Shown here: in pieces, positions 46,041 to 55,297 of the stretch | Position numbering within the stretch: position 1 is the stretch's first letter | Layout of the letters: every line of letters begins with the position of its first letter | NCBI RefSeq assembly: GCF_004339545.1 | Contig: NZ_SMGD01000012.1 | Location: 434,001-498,000, forward strand | Direction: 5' to 3' | DNA from: Celerinatantimonas diazotrophica | Lineage (GTDB): Bacteria; Pseudomonadota; Gammaproteobacteria; Enterobacterales; Celerinatantimonadaceae | DNA length: 64,000 nt | Position numbers and translations under genes: made by a program | The notes under the pieces: generated by a model | The model's input: the letters and a program-made list of their open reading frames with translations, nothing else | Told to the model about the DNA's origin: nothing | Databases searched by the model: none

Positions 46041-46751
46041 ATGTTCAGTTGGATTGTTGATCCGAATGCCTGGTTAGCGTTGGGAACGTTAACATTGTTA
46101 GAAATTATACTTGGCATGGATAACATTGTGTTCTTAACGCTGGTTGTTGCTAAACTTCCTGAACGCCAACGAGGCAAGGCCCGGCAAGTTGGTTTGTTAG
46201 CGGCCATGTGTATGCGGTTGCTTTTATTGTCTCTGGTAGCATGGGTCAGCCATCTGTTACATCCGCTGTTCTTTATTGCTGGAAATGGGGTCTCTGCTCG
46301 TGACTTGCTGATGTTATTTGGTGGTTTATTTTTGTTGTGGAAAGCGACCACCGAAATTTATGAAACGATCGAAGGGGAAGAGGAGAGTGAACCTCGCGGT
46401 GCCACTTCATTTTTAATGGCGATTATTCAGATTATGTTACTGGATATTGTCTTTAGTTTGGATTCAGTTATCACCGCAGTTGGACTCTCACCCCACCTAT
46501 TTATCATGATGGCGGCCATTGTGATTGCTGTCTTTATGATGATGTTGGCAGCTAAATCGATTGGCGATTTTTTAGAAAAATATACCTCAGTCAAAATTTT
46601 GGCCTTGGCATTTTTGCTGTTAGTTGGTTTTACTCTGATTTTAGAGGGCGTTCATATTGACGTGCCTAAAGGGTACATCTATTTTGCGATGTTCTTTTCC
46701 ATTAGTGTGGAAATCCTCAATTTATTGTTTAAACATCGCCAGCAAAATTAG
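46041..46751 (+). CDS. ygdQ: TerC-family integral membrane protein YgdQ
   Basis: This is a 236-residue inner-membrane protein (E. coli YgdQ 237) with seven hydrophobic segments. The TerC motifs LLEIILGMDNIVFLTLV and LLDIVFSLDSVITAVGL carry conserved acidic residues (E, D, N, D) in membrane helices, thought to bind or move metal ions (Mn2+ in characterised relatives). ATG 46041 gives the family start MFSWIVDPNAWLALG; ATG 46026 adds five residues. No yybP-ykoY Mn riboswitch was recognised upstream. Confidence 0.88.
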   Translation: MFSWIVDPNAWLALGTLTLLEIILGMDNIVFLTLVVAKLPERQRGKARQVGLLAAMCMRLLLLSLVAWVSHLLHPLFFIAGNGVSARDLLMLFGGLFLLWKATTEIYETIEGEEESEPRGATSFLMAIIQIMLLDIVFSLDSVITAVGLSPHLFIMMAAIVIAVFMMMLAAKSIGDFLEKYTSVKILALAFLLLVGFTLILEGVHIDVPKGYIYFAMFFSISVEILNLLFKHRQQN

Positions 46752-46771
46752 CCGACCGTCAGGCACCATTG

Positions 46772-46799
46772 AAAAACTGCGCTTTTAAGCGCAGTTTTT
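46772..46799. terminator. bidirectional terminator between ygdQ and the MFS gene
   Basis: AAAAACTGCGCTT and AAGCGCAGTTTTT form a perfect 13-bp stem with T-runs on both strands, between convergent genes. Confidence 0.92.
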
Positions 46800-46813
46800 A
46801 TTTATGAGGTTTG

Positions 46814-48703
46814 TTAGTGGTGTGTTTTATCTACTTCTGATTCTGAGGAATCATTTTCTGCTTGGTGTTGCTGAATATCAGAGGTTAATTCCTGATTATC
46901 AATCTGTTCAGCATCATGCAATATTTCTACGATATCCGAGGCGGCTTCTGGGACATTTTCAACCACTGCAGCGGCAATTTTAACCGCATCTTTAGGATGA
47001 TTTTCCACATAATGGGCGACTAGCTCAGCAGCTGATTCCTGATAAGCTTCAAGATCGGCTGGACGCATTGGCTCTTCTTCAAGTTCTTCGTCCGGTTCTG
47101 GGAATTCAAGCTCATCATCGATTGGCTCATCATCTTCTTGTGGATACTGATTCGCAATGGCTAGCACAATATCTTGAAGTTTGTCTGGTCGATGATCACT
47201 GAGCCAAGCGACTAACTCAGCGGTTTGTTCTGGGGCATTGCTGGCCAGAGCATCGGCAATATCCTGGCTAAGTTCTGGTGCGGCTTGGACGATAGCGCTA
47301 TATAAGCGACCCACTTCGATATCATCTATTTGTGCCAATCGGGTACAGAGTTCGGCTGCTTTTTCAGGGGCCGTTTGGGCAATTTCAATCGCCATTCGAA
47401 CAGCTGCCGCAGGACTTTGTTCGGCAATGGTTGCGGCAACCTGAGTTTCTAAATTATCAGGTGTTTGTGAGTCATCTTGTGGAATACGTGGGTCAAGATC
47501 ATAGAGCGCTGAACCCGCTTCGGTATGCATGACAAAGCTTTCCTGGACATGGATCGGCAGTGCCTCACGAGCGCGCATTCGATAGATCACAAACCCTAGC
47601 AGTGCTAATTGCGTGAATATTAGAAAACCGAACAGCGAGACATCCCCAAAATGTTGCATGACATAAGAAGCACCCAGTGGCCCGACAATATTACCCAATG
47701 CGTAAACAATTAATAATCCACCCATCGCCGCCGCCATATCTGATTTTTGAACGCGGTCAAAGGTTTCCGAAATACTCAATGGATAAAGACAGGTGAAAAT
47801 GCCATTGGCAATCCCCGTTGTAACCATCATGACCGTTTCTAGCTTATATTGCGCGGCGATTGGGATAAAAATGGTCGAGACCATATTGAGTATGAGCAGA
47901 AAAAATAACACGGTTCGACGGTCAAAACGATCTGATAGAATTCCGATCGGAAACTGTAAAACAAACGACCCCATTACGGCTGCTGCCATAAATAACGACA
48001 GCATAAAACCCGTAATTTGTTGATGCGATGCAAACAGTGGCAGCATATTCATCAATGCACCGTAGAGCAGGCCACTGGAAAAACAGCTGATGACGCCAAG
48101 CGGGGATTTTGTAAATAATGTGATCACTGACATGCTCGTGGTTTCATGAACTTCTGGGCCTTTACGGCGGCTCATGACCAATGGAATTAATCCAGAACAA
48201 AATAAGATGCCACTGATGACAAATAAGGTCGGGGTATTAATCGGTGCCAGATTAATCATAAACTGGCTGACAAACATCGCTGACATCACCGTGATCTGGC
48301 TGATGGCTAAAATTTTACCACGGTTAGTGTCGCTGGCTTCATCGCTGAGCCAACCGTCAATGGCAGCAAATGTACAGGCACTACAAAATCCAAGGATGGT
48401 TCGAAACAGCGCCCACATCCAAGTATTATCAGTTAAAGAAAAGGCTAGAACACTAATGGCTCCTAATGAAGCGCAAGCGGCAAACATTCGGATATGGCCC
48501 ACACGGGCGATAAGCTTTCGGCTATAAATGCCACCAATTAGCATCCCGACAGCATACATGGCTAGGACTAAACCGATGGTACTCGTGTCCAGTCCTGCCC
48601 ATCCCATTCGCACGGGAAGAACAAGGCCGATCAGGCCAAATCCCATCATAGTGATAAAACAACTGACAAATAGCGAAATTAATGGGATAAGCGTGACAAC
48701 CAC
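46814..48703 (-). CDS. MFS permease (YcaD-like) with a long acidic helical tail
   Basis: Residues 1-385 form a 12-helix major facilitator resembling YcaD/YfkF-type permeases: MYAVGMLIGGIYSRKLIARVGHIRMF (loop 2-3 motif G-x-R near G57-R65), DGWLSDEA and FPIGILSDRFDRRTV. Residues about 400-629 are an extra cytoplasmic-looking tail, strongly acidic and built of short helical repeats beginning at prolines (AIVQAAPELSQDIADAL, VAWLSDHRPDKLQDIVLAI, YVENHPKDAVKIAAAVV). E. coli YcaD (382 residues) lacks it. GTG 48703 follows AAGGA at 6 bp. Substrate unknown. Confidence 0.85.
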   Translation of the reverse strand: MVVTLIPLISLFVSCFITMMGFGLIGLVLPVRMGWAGLDTSTIGLVLAMYAVGMLIGGIYSRKLIARVGHIRMFAACASLGAISVLAFSLTDNTWMWALFRTILGFCSACTFAAIDGWLSDEASDTNRGKILAISQITVMSAMFVSQFMINLAPINTPTLFVISGILFCSGLIPLVMSRRKGPEVHETTSMSVITLFTKSPLGVISCFSSGLLYGALMNMLPLFASHQQITGFMLSLFMAAAVMGSFVLQFPIGILSDRFDRRTVLFFLLILNMVSTIFIPIAAQYKLETVMMVTTGIANGIFTCLYPLSISETFDRVQKSDMAAAMGGLLIVYALGNIVGPLGASYVMQHFGDVSLFGFLIFTQLALLGFVIYRMRAREALPIHVQESFVMHTEAGSALYDLDPRIPQDDSQTPDNLETQVAATIAEQSPAAAVRMAIEIAQTAPEKAAELCTRLAQIDDIEVGRLYSAIVQAAPELSQDIADALASNAPEQTAELVAWLSDHRPDKLQDIVLAIANQYPQEDDEPIDDELEFPEPDEELEEEPMRPADLEAYQESAAELVAHYVENHPKDAVKIAAAVVENVPEAASDIVEILHDAEQIDNQELTSDIQQHQAENDSSESEVDKTHH

Positions 48704-48889
48704 AATCCATCCTTATATAACGAGCCGATGTTGTCTGAATTAACAACAGTTCTTAGTGTAGCTAGCTTGTTAATACTTTTTCAACCGATTAAACACGTTA
48801 ATCCACCAAGTTAGTGCAATCGTTCGATGTAAAGAAGGGGTTTTTGATAAAAATAGATCAATGGCGGGAATAGAGTGTTGATTGTAAAG

Positions 48890-48916
48890 GCCCTGCCTTA
48901 GAGGCAGGGCTTGGTT
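48890..48916 (-). terminator. hairpin after yqhD
   Basis: GCCCTGCCT and AGGCAGGGC form a perfect 9-bp stem with loop TAG, 4 bp beyond the hairpin-proximal end of yqhD on the minus strand. The T-run is short. Confidence 0.65.
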
Positions 48917-48919
48917 TAA

Positions 48920-50083
48920 CTAAATGCGTAGTTTTAAGACATTTGCACTAATTTCTGGTGTGACATCATTATTTTCACCTAAAGCAACCATACCGTGTGC
49001 TTTGAGTTGCTCGGTTAGTGGTTCAATTGTTGCTTCATCCAGATCATAGTCACTCAAGCGAGTGCCAATCCCCATTTGCTGGAAGAACTCTTCGGTTTTA
49101 GCAATCGCTTGATCGATCATTTCGTCATCACTACCTTCAGTGATATGCCAAACACGCTGTGCATACTGTTTGAGTTTCGCGGCTTTGCTCTCTTTACGGA
49201 TTTGTAGCATGCCGGGTAACACAATCGCGAGTGTGCGGGCATGATCAATACCATGCATTGCGGTGAGCTCATGACCAACCATATGAGTGGCCCAGTCTTG
49301 TGGTACGCCTGCGCCAATGAGTCCGTTGAGCGCCATGGTTGCCGACCACATTAGATTGGCACGAACATCATAATTATTAGGTTCTGCTAATGCTTTAGGA
49401 CCTACTTCGATCAGTGTTTGTAAAATACCTTCGGCAAAACGGTCTTGGATCATCCCTTCGACTGGATAGGTCAAATACTGCTCAACAGTGTGGACAAAGG
49501 CATCGACAACACCATTGGCAATTTGCCGTTCTGGAAGTGTATAGGTTTTTGTCGGATCCAGAATTGAAAATTGAGGATAGACTAATGGACTGCGAAATGG
49601 CAGTTTCGCATGTTTGCCTTTATGGGTGACAACACCACCATTGTTCATTTCTGAACCTGTTGCGGGTAAGGTTAGTACGCTACCAAAGGGTAATGCTTGG
49701 GTAATGTTCGTCCCATAATTTTCCAAAATGGACCATGGATCTTTCTCGTCATCAAAGCATGCGGCTGCGGCAATAAATTTCGTGCCGTCGATAACTGAAC
49801 CACCACCAACAGCTAATAGAAAGTCGAAACTTTGTGCTTTAATCATTTCGACAGCTTTGATCAATGTTTCGTATGTTGGATTGGGTTCAATACCTCCAAA
49901 TTCAGCAACTTGGCGTTGTCCTAATGCGGCTTTGACTTCGTCTAAGGTCCCAGTTTTTTTGGCACTTTGTCCACCATAAAGCAACAAAACTTTAGCGTCT
50001 TTGGCAAGCAACTCATCGAGTTTTGCAATGGTCTTGTCACCAAATACGATTCGAGTTGGATTATAAAAATCAAAGTTATTCAT
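48920..50083 (-). CDS. yqhD: NADPH-dependent aldehyde reductase YqhD (iron-type alcohol dehydrogenase)
   Basis: YqhD reduces short and lipid-peroxidation-derived aldehydes to alcohols with NADPH. The 387 residues equal E. coli YqhD in length: MNNFDFYNPTRIVFGD start, dinucleotide-binding GGGSVIDGTKF, LPATGSEMN, and metal-ligand motifs DAFVHTVEQY and HMVGHELTAMHGIDHARTLAIV (His and Asp ligands). AAGG lies before the ATG. It is 61 bp downstream of a nemR-like regulator on the same strand, so the two probably form an electrophile/aldehyde stress operon. Confidence 0.95.
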   Translation of the reverse strand: MNNFDFYNPTRIVFGDKTIAKLDELLAKDAKVLLLYGGQSAKKTGTLDEVKAALGQRQVAEFGGIEPNPTYETLIKAVEMIKAQSFDFLLAVGGGSVIDGTKFIAAAACFDDEKDPWSILENYGTNITQALPFGSVLTLPATGSEMNNGGVVTHKGKHAKLPFRSPLVYPQFSILDPTKTYTLPERQIANGVVDAFVHTVEQYLTYPVEGMIQDRFAEGILQTLIEVGPKALAEPNNYDVRANLMWSATMALNGLIGAGVPQDWATHMVGHELTAMHGIDHARTLAIVLPGMLQIRKESKAAKLKQYAQRVWHITEGSDDEMIDQAIAKTEEFFQQMGIGTRLSDYDLDEATIEPLTEQLKAHGMVALGENNDVTPEISANVLKLRI

Positions 50084-50144
50084 GTTCCAAACCTTTTTGT
50101 TGAACGGAGAGGGAGTTGGCCAAAAAGTGCACTTAGTTAATCAT

Positions 50145-50735
50145 CTAAGCGACTATGTTAAGCCATTTTTTTGTCGTTGACATAGCCAGTTTGAAAGGCT
50201 CGTCATTACGATAAACTTTTACCTGCAAACTCGCACCAAGCCAGAGCTGGTACAAGATCTGGGCTACTTCCCGACTTCCTTGCGAGGTAGAATGCTGCTG
50301 TATCAGCTGTGTCTTATCCAATAAGGCACTTAAGCGAGTGATAATTTGTTCGATTCCGGAGTGTAATGCTTGACGCATCGCTTCAGAGAGATCACTCACT
50401 TCTGCTGCTAGCTTAACCACTAAACAGCGATGCGCATGTGAGTGATAGCTCTGAGTTGTTTGCCAGTTCTGCCAATACGCGAGTAGCGCTTGCTCAGCAG
50501 TTAATATGCTTTCGCCTTGGGTTAATTGCTCAAACTGCTGGAGATACCTTGTAAAGTAATGCTCTAAAAGGGCAACACCAAATGCTTCTTTGGAGCCGAA
50601 GTAATGGTAAAACGACCCTTTAGGGACCTCTGCTGCCTGTAGCAGTCCATTAATACCAACGGCCGAAAATCCTTTCTGACTGACAATGACTTCAGCTGTA
50701 TCTAAAATATACTGGCGAATATCTTTTTTACTCAT
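50145..50735 (-). CDS. TetR-family regulator, NemR-like
   Basis: This 196-residue repressor (E. coli NemR 199) has an N-terminal TetR helix-turn-helix (GFSAVGINGLLQAAEVPKGSFYHYFGSKEAFG) like NemR's, and CLVVKLAAEVSDLSEAMRQAL matching NemR's CLTVKLSAEVCDLSEDM. NemR's main sensory cysteine equivalent C106 is kept as the C in RCLVVKLAAEV, while the CDLSE cysteine is Ser here. NemR senses electrophiles and hypochlorous acid. The start MSKKDIRQYIL at 50735 is chosen because a NemR-type operator lies just upstream, inside the longer frame. Confidence 0.82.
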   Translation of the reverse strand: MSKKDIRQYILDTAEVIVSQKGFSAVGINGLLQAAEVPKGSFYHYFGSKEAFGVALLEHYFTRYLQQFEQLTQGESILTAEQALLAYWQNWQTTQSYHSHAHRCLVVKLAAEVSDLSEAMRQALHSGIEQIITRLSALLDKTQLIQQHSTSQGSREVAQILYQLWLGASLQVKVYRNDEPFKLAMSTTKKWLNIVA

Positions 50736-50755
50736 AATATTAATGTACCATAAAT

Positions 50756-50770
50756 TAGACCAGTCGTCTA
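50756..50770. promoter_or_regulatory. NemR-type operator
   Basis: TAGAC-CAGTC-GTCTA is a perfect 5-bp inverted repeat with 5-bp spacer, 21 bp upstream of the TetR start, resembling the TAGACC/GGTCTA NemR box. It implies autoregulation of the nemR-yqhD unit. Confidence 0.65.
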
Positions 50771-50992
50771 TATTGTGCTGGTTTTCAGCCAATCGATTTG
50801 CTTGGCCTTGAGGCAACCTACGTGGCTTGAACTAAACCTGATAGGGGGTAGTTTAGAGGATTTAACTGCATATCCAAAGTATATTGGTCGAGTTATAGGG
50901 GATATTGCCTATTTCTTTGCTCCTATTGTAGAGCTAACTTTAAGCCTCCTATGTCTTAAGCGACTTATTATTTCTTTTCAAACAGGCTTATT

Positions 50993-51598
50993 ATGATGAA
51001 ATTCAACCTTATCTGCGCTGCTTGCAGTGCAATTTTGATTAGTCAGTTTGCTAACGCCGATCAGTTTAATAATTTAGGTGTTGGCTATGGAATCAGTGGC
51101 GATCAGCACCAAGGAACGGTTGAATTTAATAAAACAATTATGCCGAATATTTATATTGGTGCCGATGCGAACTATAACAAAGATCGTCATCATGATTCGA
51201 GTCATGCTGATGCTTTGGGCGCTCATATTGGTGGTTATGTGCCATTTGGCAATAGCGGTATACAAGGCTATGGGGAAGTCGGCTATACCTCAGTGAATAA
51301 CCACGGCGCTTTAAAGCAAATCCGGGGTGAAAATCTGAATTTGTTTCATACCGAGCTTGGGGTGACTGGGCCATTAACACCGAGCACTTTCTATAAAGTT
51401 TATGGTGAAGACAATATCAATATGGGTTCTCATGAGAAGGTCAATTATCAGACTGCTTTTGGGGGCGAAGTTGGTTATCACTTTTTACCCGATGTCACCT
51501 TTAACCTAGGGGTTAAACACAATAATACTAACTACCGTGGTGACCGTTCATCCGATAGTGATGACATGGTATATATTAAAACTCAGTATATGTTTTAA
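50993..51598 (+). CDS. outer-membrane beta-barrel protein of unknown function
   Basis: This 201-residue protein has a signal peptide (MMKFNLICAACSAILISQFANA, cleavage near residue 22), then alternating hydrophobic/polar beta-strand patterns (LGVGYGIS, IYIGADANY, IQGYGEVGYTSV, YHFLPDVTFNLGVKH) and the C-terminal Phe (VYIKTQYMF) used for BAM-dependent assembly. It suggests an 8-stranded barrel of the OmpA-like/YfaZ-like size class. Function unknown. Own terminator follows. Confidence 0.75.
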   Translation: MMKFNLICAACSAILISQFANADQFNNLGVGYGISGDQHQGTVEFNKTIMPNIYIGADANYNKDRHHDSSHADALGAHIGGYVPFGNSGIQGYGEVGYTSVNNHGALKQIRGENLNLFHTELGVTGPLTPSTFYKVYGEDNINMGSHEKVNYQTAFGGEVGYHFLPDVTFNLGVKHNNTNYRGDRSSDSDDMVYIKTQYMF

Positions 51599-51605
51599 CC
51601 GTATC

Positions 51606-51640
51606 AAGCCCACATTTCGTTCATGAATGTGGGCTTTTTC
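51606..51640 (+). terminator. rho-independent terminator after the barrel protein gene
   Basis: AAGCCCACATT and AATGTGGGCTT form a perfect 11-bp stem with a 9-base loop and T-run. Confidence 0.9.
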
Positions 51641-51672
51641 CATCCGCAACTTAGCTGCGCTATTGCTCTTTG

Positions 51673-51795
51673 TCACTCGTTTAAATCATCAATCAATGAT
51701 TGCAGGTTAATGTTGGCGATTTTTTCAATCCATTTCAGCACACCATTGTTAGCCGCGTCATAATCAGGTGCCCCTGATATAGTGAAAAGCACATG
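51673..51795 (-). pseudogene. gene-end remnant on the minus strand
   Basis: On the minus strand about 40 codons read VLFTISGAPDYDAANNGV, then LKWIEKIANINLQSLIDDLNE and stop (51673-51675). The composition is clearly protein-like, but the frame is closed upstream by a stop near 51805. Family not recognised. Confidence 0.35.
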
Positions 51796-51899
51796 TTTTG
51801 CGAAGCGTCTTTACTTTTAGGGGGCGTCGGTTCTATGGTCAGTCACTGAAGCTTTTGTTGATAGTCAATCTATAAAGCAAGTGGAATTGACCCAAATAT

Positions 51900-52085
51900 T
51901 GGCTAGATCGCATGACTTTATTGGCGTGAAACTGAGTTGCGGCATAGTTTTTCAAGTTCAGCAAGCTCAAATGTCGTTAGACTCGGTGAAAATAAAGTTT
52001 CATTAAGAGCGAAAAAACAGGAGCTCACTGTCCATCGCTGCATCTATGATGATGAGCAACTGACGGTGTGGACAAAAAAAGACTG
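51900..52085 (+). pseudogene. gene-end remnant on the plus strand
   Basis: A frame without a start codon reads RLGENKVSLRAKKQELTVHR, then CIYDDEQLTVWTKKD and stop at 52083-52085, immediately before a strong hairpin terminator. It looks like the 3' end of a decayed gene. An overlapping frame (ILARSHDFIGVKLSCG) just upstream suggests a frameshift. Not identified. Confidence 0.35.
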
Positions 52086-52110
52086 AGGCAATGGATGTCT
52101 CAGTCTTTTC
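52077..52110. terminator. bidirectional terminator between remnant and putP
   Basis: AAAAGACTGAG and CTCAGTCTTTT form a perfect 11-bp stem with an 11-base loop; T-runs on both strands. Confidence 0.88.
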
Positions 52111-52156
52111 GTGCCAATATCAGTTGCAAACAGGGAATTTGATTGTAAGCGGTGTG

Positions 52157-53680
52157 TTAAACATCGCTTTGATGAAAGTTCTGATAGCCGAGTTCAAAAC
52201 GTTCTTGAACCTCATCAGAGGCTTGGGTCATTTTCGATACGATCCAGATGACCAACGAGCAAGCAATAAAGCCTGGAATAATTTCATAGAGACCGGTATG
52301 TAACGCTTTCCAAACCACGACTACAACCGCTCCAGCTATCATGCCTGACAACGCACCTGCTGATGTCATTTTTTTCCATAGAACCGAGAAAATGACCACG
52401 GGACCAAATGCCGCACCGAAACCTGCCCAAGCATAGGAAACTAGATTGAGCACACTGCTTTTCGGATTCTGGGCAATAGCTATCGCAATAATTGCCACCA
52501 CTAACACCATCAATCGGCCTAACCAAACCAGCTCTTTTTGTGAGGCTTTAGGACGAATGAAGCCTTTGTAAAAATCTTCAGTGATCGCACTTGAACATAC
52601 CAATAACTGGCAGCTTAAGGTTGACATAATGGCGGCTAAAATTGCAGAAAGAACGACGCCTGCGATCCAAGGGTTAAATAATAAAGAGCTAACCGCAATG
52701 AATACACGTTCATTATTGATACTCGTTTTCCCATTGACGGTAACATCCATGACATGTGTCAGTTCGGGATGAACGCTGAAATAAGCTAGACCGAAATAAC
52801 CGACTGAACAGGCCCCCAGCAAACAAAGAATCATCCAGGTCATACCGATTCGACGGGCTTTGACCATTGATTTGACTGAGTCGGCAGCCATAAATCGAGC
52901 TAAAATGTGGGGTTGTCCAAAATAGCCTAATCCCCAAGCGGCAGCACTAATGATGCCAATCGCCGATGTGCCAAAGAAGAAGTTGCCATAGTGTTTACCA
53001 CTGGCTTCTGACGCTGCTGTGATAGCTGATTGCAGTTCATGCATGCCACCTAAATTGAGGTAGACCATCACTGGGGCCAACAGAAGCGCAAAAAACATCA
53101 ACGATGCTTGCATCGTATCTGTCCAGCTCACAGCTAAGAAACCACCAATAAACGTATAAACAATAGTTGCCCCTGCGCCTAACACCAGTGCCATCTCATA
53201 ACTCATTCCCGGGAATAAACTCTGAAATAACTGACTTCCTGCGACAATCCCGGACGCACAATAAATGGTGAAAAAGAACAAGATAATGGCCGCGGAGATA
53301 ATTCGAATCGATTTATTCTGGGCCCCAAAGCGGTGATGGAAATATTCCGGTAGCGTTAACGCATCATTGTTCACCTCGGTATGAGCACGAATTCGGCCAG
53401 CGACAAAATACCAGTTTAAATAAGCTCCGATGACGAGTCCGATCGCAATCCATGACTCACTCAAACCCGCTGCATATATTGCTCCGGGTAACCCCATCAA
53501 CAGCCAGCCTGACATGTCAGAAGCGCCGGCGGACATAGCAGTTACAAAACTCCCTAAACTTCGTCCTCCTAGAATATAGTCCCCAAAATTTCGTGTTGCA
53601 AAGTAAGCGATGAATCCGATCAGCAACACGCTGACCAAATAAATCCCGAAAGTGATATAGATAGGATTAGAAAATTGCAC
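52157..53680 (-). CDS. putP: sodium/proline symporter PutP
   Basis: PutP is an inner-membrane Na+/L-proline cotransporter of the SSS family with about 13 helices, 507 residues (E. coli 502). Conserved regions: FGDYILGGRSLGSFVTAMSAGASDMSGWLLMGLPG (Na+/proline site; key D55-M56-S57 type DMSGW), FIGGFLAVSWTDTMQASLMFFAL, and WGLGYFGQPHILARFMA. GTG 53680 follows AAGGGAG. No putA adjoins. It also serves osmoprotection in marine bacteria. Confidence 0.95.
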   Translation of the reverse strand: MQFSNPIYITFGIYLVSVLLIGFIAYFATRNFGDYILGGRSLGSFVTAMSAGASDMSGWLLMGLPGAIYAAGLSESWIAIGLVIGAYLNWYFVAGRIRAHTEVNNDALTLPEYFHHRFGAQNKSIRIISAAIILFFFTIYCASGIVAGSQLFQSLFPGMSYEMALVLGAGATIVYTFIGGFLAVSWTDTMQASLMFFALLLAPVMVYLNLGGMHELQSAITAASEASGKHYGNFFFGTSAIGIISAAAWGLGYFGQPHILARFMAADSVKSMVKARRIGMTWMILCLLGACSVGYFGLAYFSVHPELTHVMDVTVNGKTSINNERVFIAVSSLLFNPWIAGVVLSAILAAIMSTLSCQLLVCSSAITEDFYKGFIRPKASQKELVWLGRLMVLVVAIIAIAIAQNPKSSVLNLVSYAWAGFGAAFGPVVIFSVLWKKMTSAGALSGMIAGAVVVVVWKALHTGLYEIIPGFIACSLVIWIVSKMTQASDEVQERFELGYQNFHQSDV

Positions 53681-54167
53681 GATAGAAAAACTCCCTTTTT
53701 GATGTCTTATAAATGCCGTGTCTGCTTTTCAACCATACATCAAGTGATTTTAATTGTTAAATTCAGATTGCAGAAAAGTTACGCATCTGTACCTTGTATC
53801 GCAAAAATGTTGAGATAAAAGAAAGTGCGTAGCCATGTTTCGGTTGATGTAACACTCGGATATGATGAGCGTCCATTGGTGCTTGACCGCTGGAACTTGA
53901 TACTGAAAGACCTGTGAGCGAATAGCTGACTGAGTCACACAGATGAGTTTGCCTGCCCTTGCTGATAAACTCGGTGTATCCAACATGGCCTTCCAAAGCG
54001 AACCCTAGTCTTTCGGATCGTTTTCCGAAAGTTCGGGATTCGCGATATACTATGCCATTTCTTTTTTGAGCTGAACAGTGTCACTACATTTACTGGCGTT
54101 ACGTGTTCCATTGTAACGTGGGTAACTATTTTTAAATTATATAAAAAATGGCTGAGATTTGTTAAGA
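53681..54167. other. divergent intergenic region putP-dusA
   Basis: No gene is supported. A near-perfect 46-bp inverted repeat lies at 53998-54043, immediately followed by TATACT (54045-54051 region) as a likely dusA -10. The left 300 bp show nothing recognised. Confidence 0.45.
53998..54043. repeat. 46-bp inverted repeat upstream of dusA
   Basis: GCGAACCC then CTTTCGGA, loop TCGTTT, TCCGAAAG, then GGGATTCGC: the inner 8-bp stem is perfect and the outer arm pairs with one bulge. There is no T-run, and it overlaps the expected -35 of dusA. Confidence 0.6.
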
Positions 54168-55205
54168 ATGAGCCAACAGCAGAGTAGAGATAAATCTATG
54201 CAAGACAGTCAGTTAGCCAGTAATATTGATGCATCATTAAGTTGTAGATTTAGCGTGGCCCCGATGCTCGATTGGACCGATCGTCATTGTCGCTATTTCC
54301 ATCGCTTACTGACTAGCCGAACACAGCTGTATACCGAAATGGTCACCACTGGCGCTATTTTGCATGGGAAAGGTGACTATTTGTTGTTTAATGAGATGGA
54401 GCAGCCGGTTGTGTTACAGCTTGGGGGAAGTTCGCCAGAAGACTTGGCTAAATGTGCTCAAATTGCCCAACAGCGTGGTTATCAAGAAATTAATTTAAAT
54501 GTCGGTTGTCCATCTGATCGCGTTCAAAATGGGCGGTTTGGCGCCTGCTTAATGGCTGAGCCGCAGCTGGTGGCCGATTGTGTGAAAGCGATGCAAGATA
54601 GTGCTGCGATTCCGGTGACGGTCAAAACGCGAATCGGTATTGATCATCAGGATAGCTATCTGTTTCTTACCGATTTTATTGAGACTGTTGCCACTGAAAG
54701 CCAGTGTCAAAATTTTATTGTTCATGCTCGAAAAGCGTGGCTGCAAGGCTTAAGCCCCAAGGAGAATCGGGAAATTCCCGAGCTGGATTATGAGCGTGTT
54801 TATCAACTGAAGCGTGATTATTCGCATCTGAATATTAGCATTAATGGGGGGATCTCAAACCTTACACAAGCGCTAGTGCACCTTGAACATGTTGATGGAG
54901 TGATGGTGGGGCGTGCCGCTTACCAAAATCCATATCTACTGGCTGATGTTGACCGTCAGATTTTTGCCGATCATGGTAAATTGCCAGTCAGCCGCGAACA
55001 AGTTGTGGAACAGATGATCCCTTATATTGAAGCTCATTTAGCACAAGGGGGGCGATTGCAACATATTACTCGTCATATGCTCGGTTTATATCAAGGTGTC
55101 CCCGGGGCTCGGCGTTGGCGCCGTCACCTCAGCGAAAATGCTCACCACACTGATGCAGGTGTGCAAGTTCTGGTGGATGCCATGAAACAACTGGGTCTTA
55201 GTTAA
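54168..55205 (+). CDS. dusA: tRNA-dihydrouridine(20/20a) synthase DusA
   Basis: DusA is an FMN enzyme that reduces uridine at positions 20/20a of tRNA D-loops with NADPH. The 345-residue protein has [17 protein letters not shown] (FMN site), [14 protein letters not shown], the catalytic cysteine in [29 protein letters not shown], and [26 protein letters not shown] (key R and H). The start is uncertain: ATG 54168 or ATG 54198 (better Shine-Dalgarno GAGA); the conserved region begins only near codon 30. Confidence 0.94.
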   Translation: MSQQQSRDKSMQDSQLASNIDASLSCRFSVAPMLDWTDRHCRYFHRLLTSRTQLYTEMVTTGAILHGKGDYLLFNEMEQPVVLQLGGSSPEDLAKCAQIAQQRGYQEINLNVGCPSDRVQNGRFGACLMAEPQLVADCVKAMQDSAAIPVTVKTRIGIDHQDSYLFLTDFIETVATESQCQNFIVHARKAWLQGLSPKENREIPELDYERVYQLKRDYSHLNISINGGISNLTQALVHLEHVDGVMVGRAAYQNPYLLADVDRQIFADHGKLPVSREQVVEQMIPYIEAHLAQGGRLQHITRHMLGLYQGVPGARRWRRHLSENAHHTDAGVQVLVDAMKQLGLS

Positions 55206-55297
55206 GCGGCGGGTTAAATTTAGTAAAATAGATCTGGCATATAGTTTGCTTTCTAGCTTGTAACGTCATGGGTTTGACAATATAAGGGAGAGCTTTT

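Noticed and set aside
53750..53996. Two overlapping minus-strand frames upstream of dusA
   Set aside because: Neither has a ribosome site or family motif; both overlap each other in different frames.
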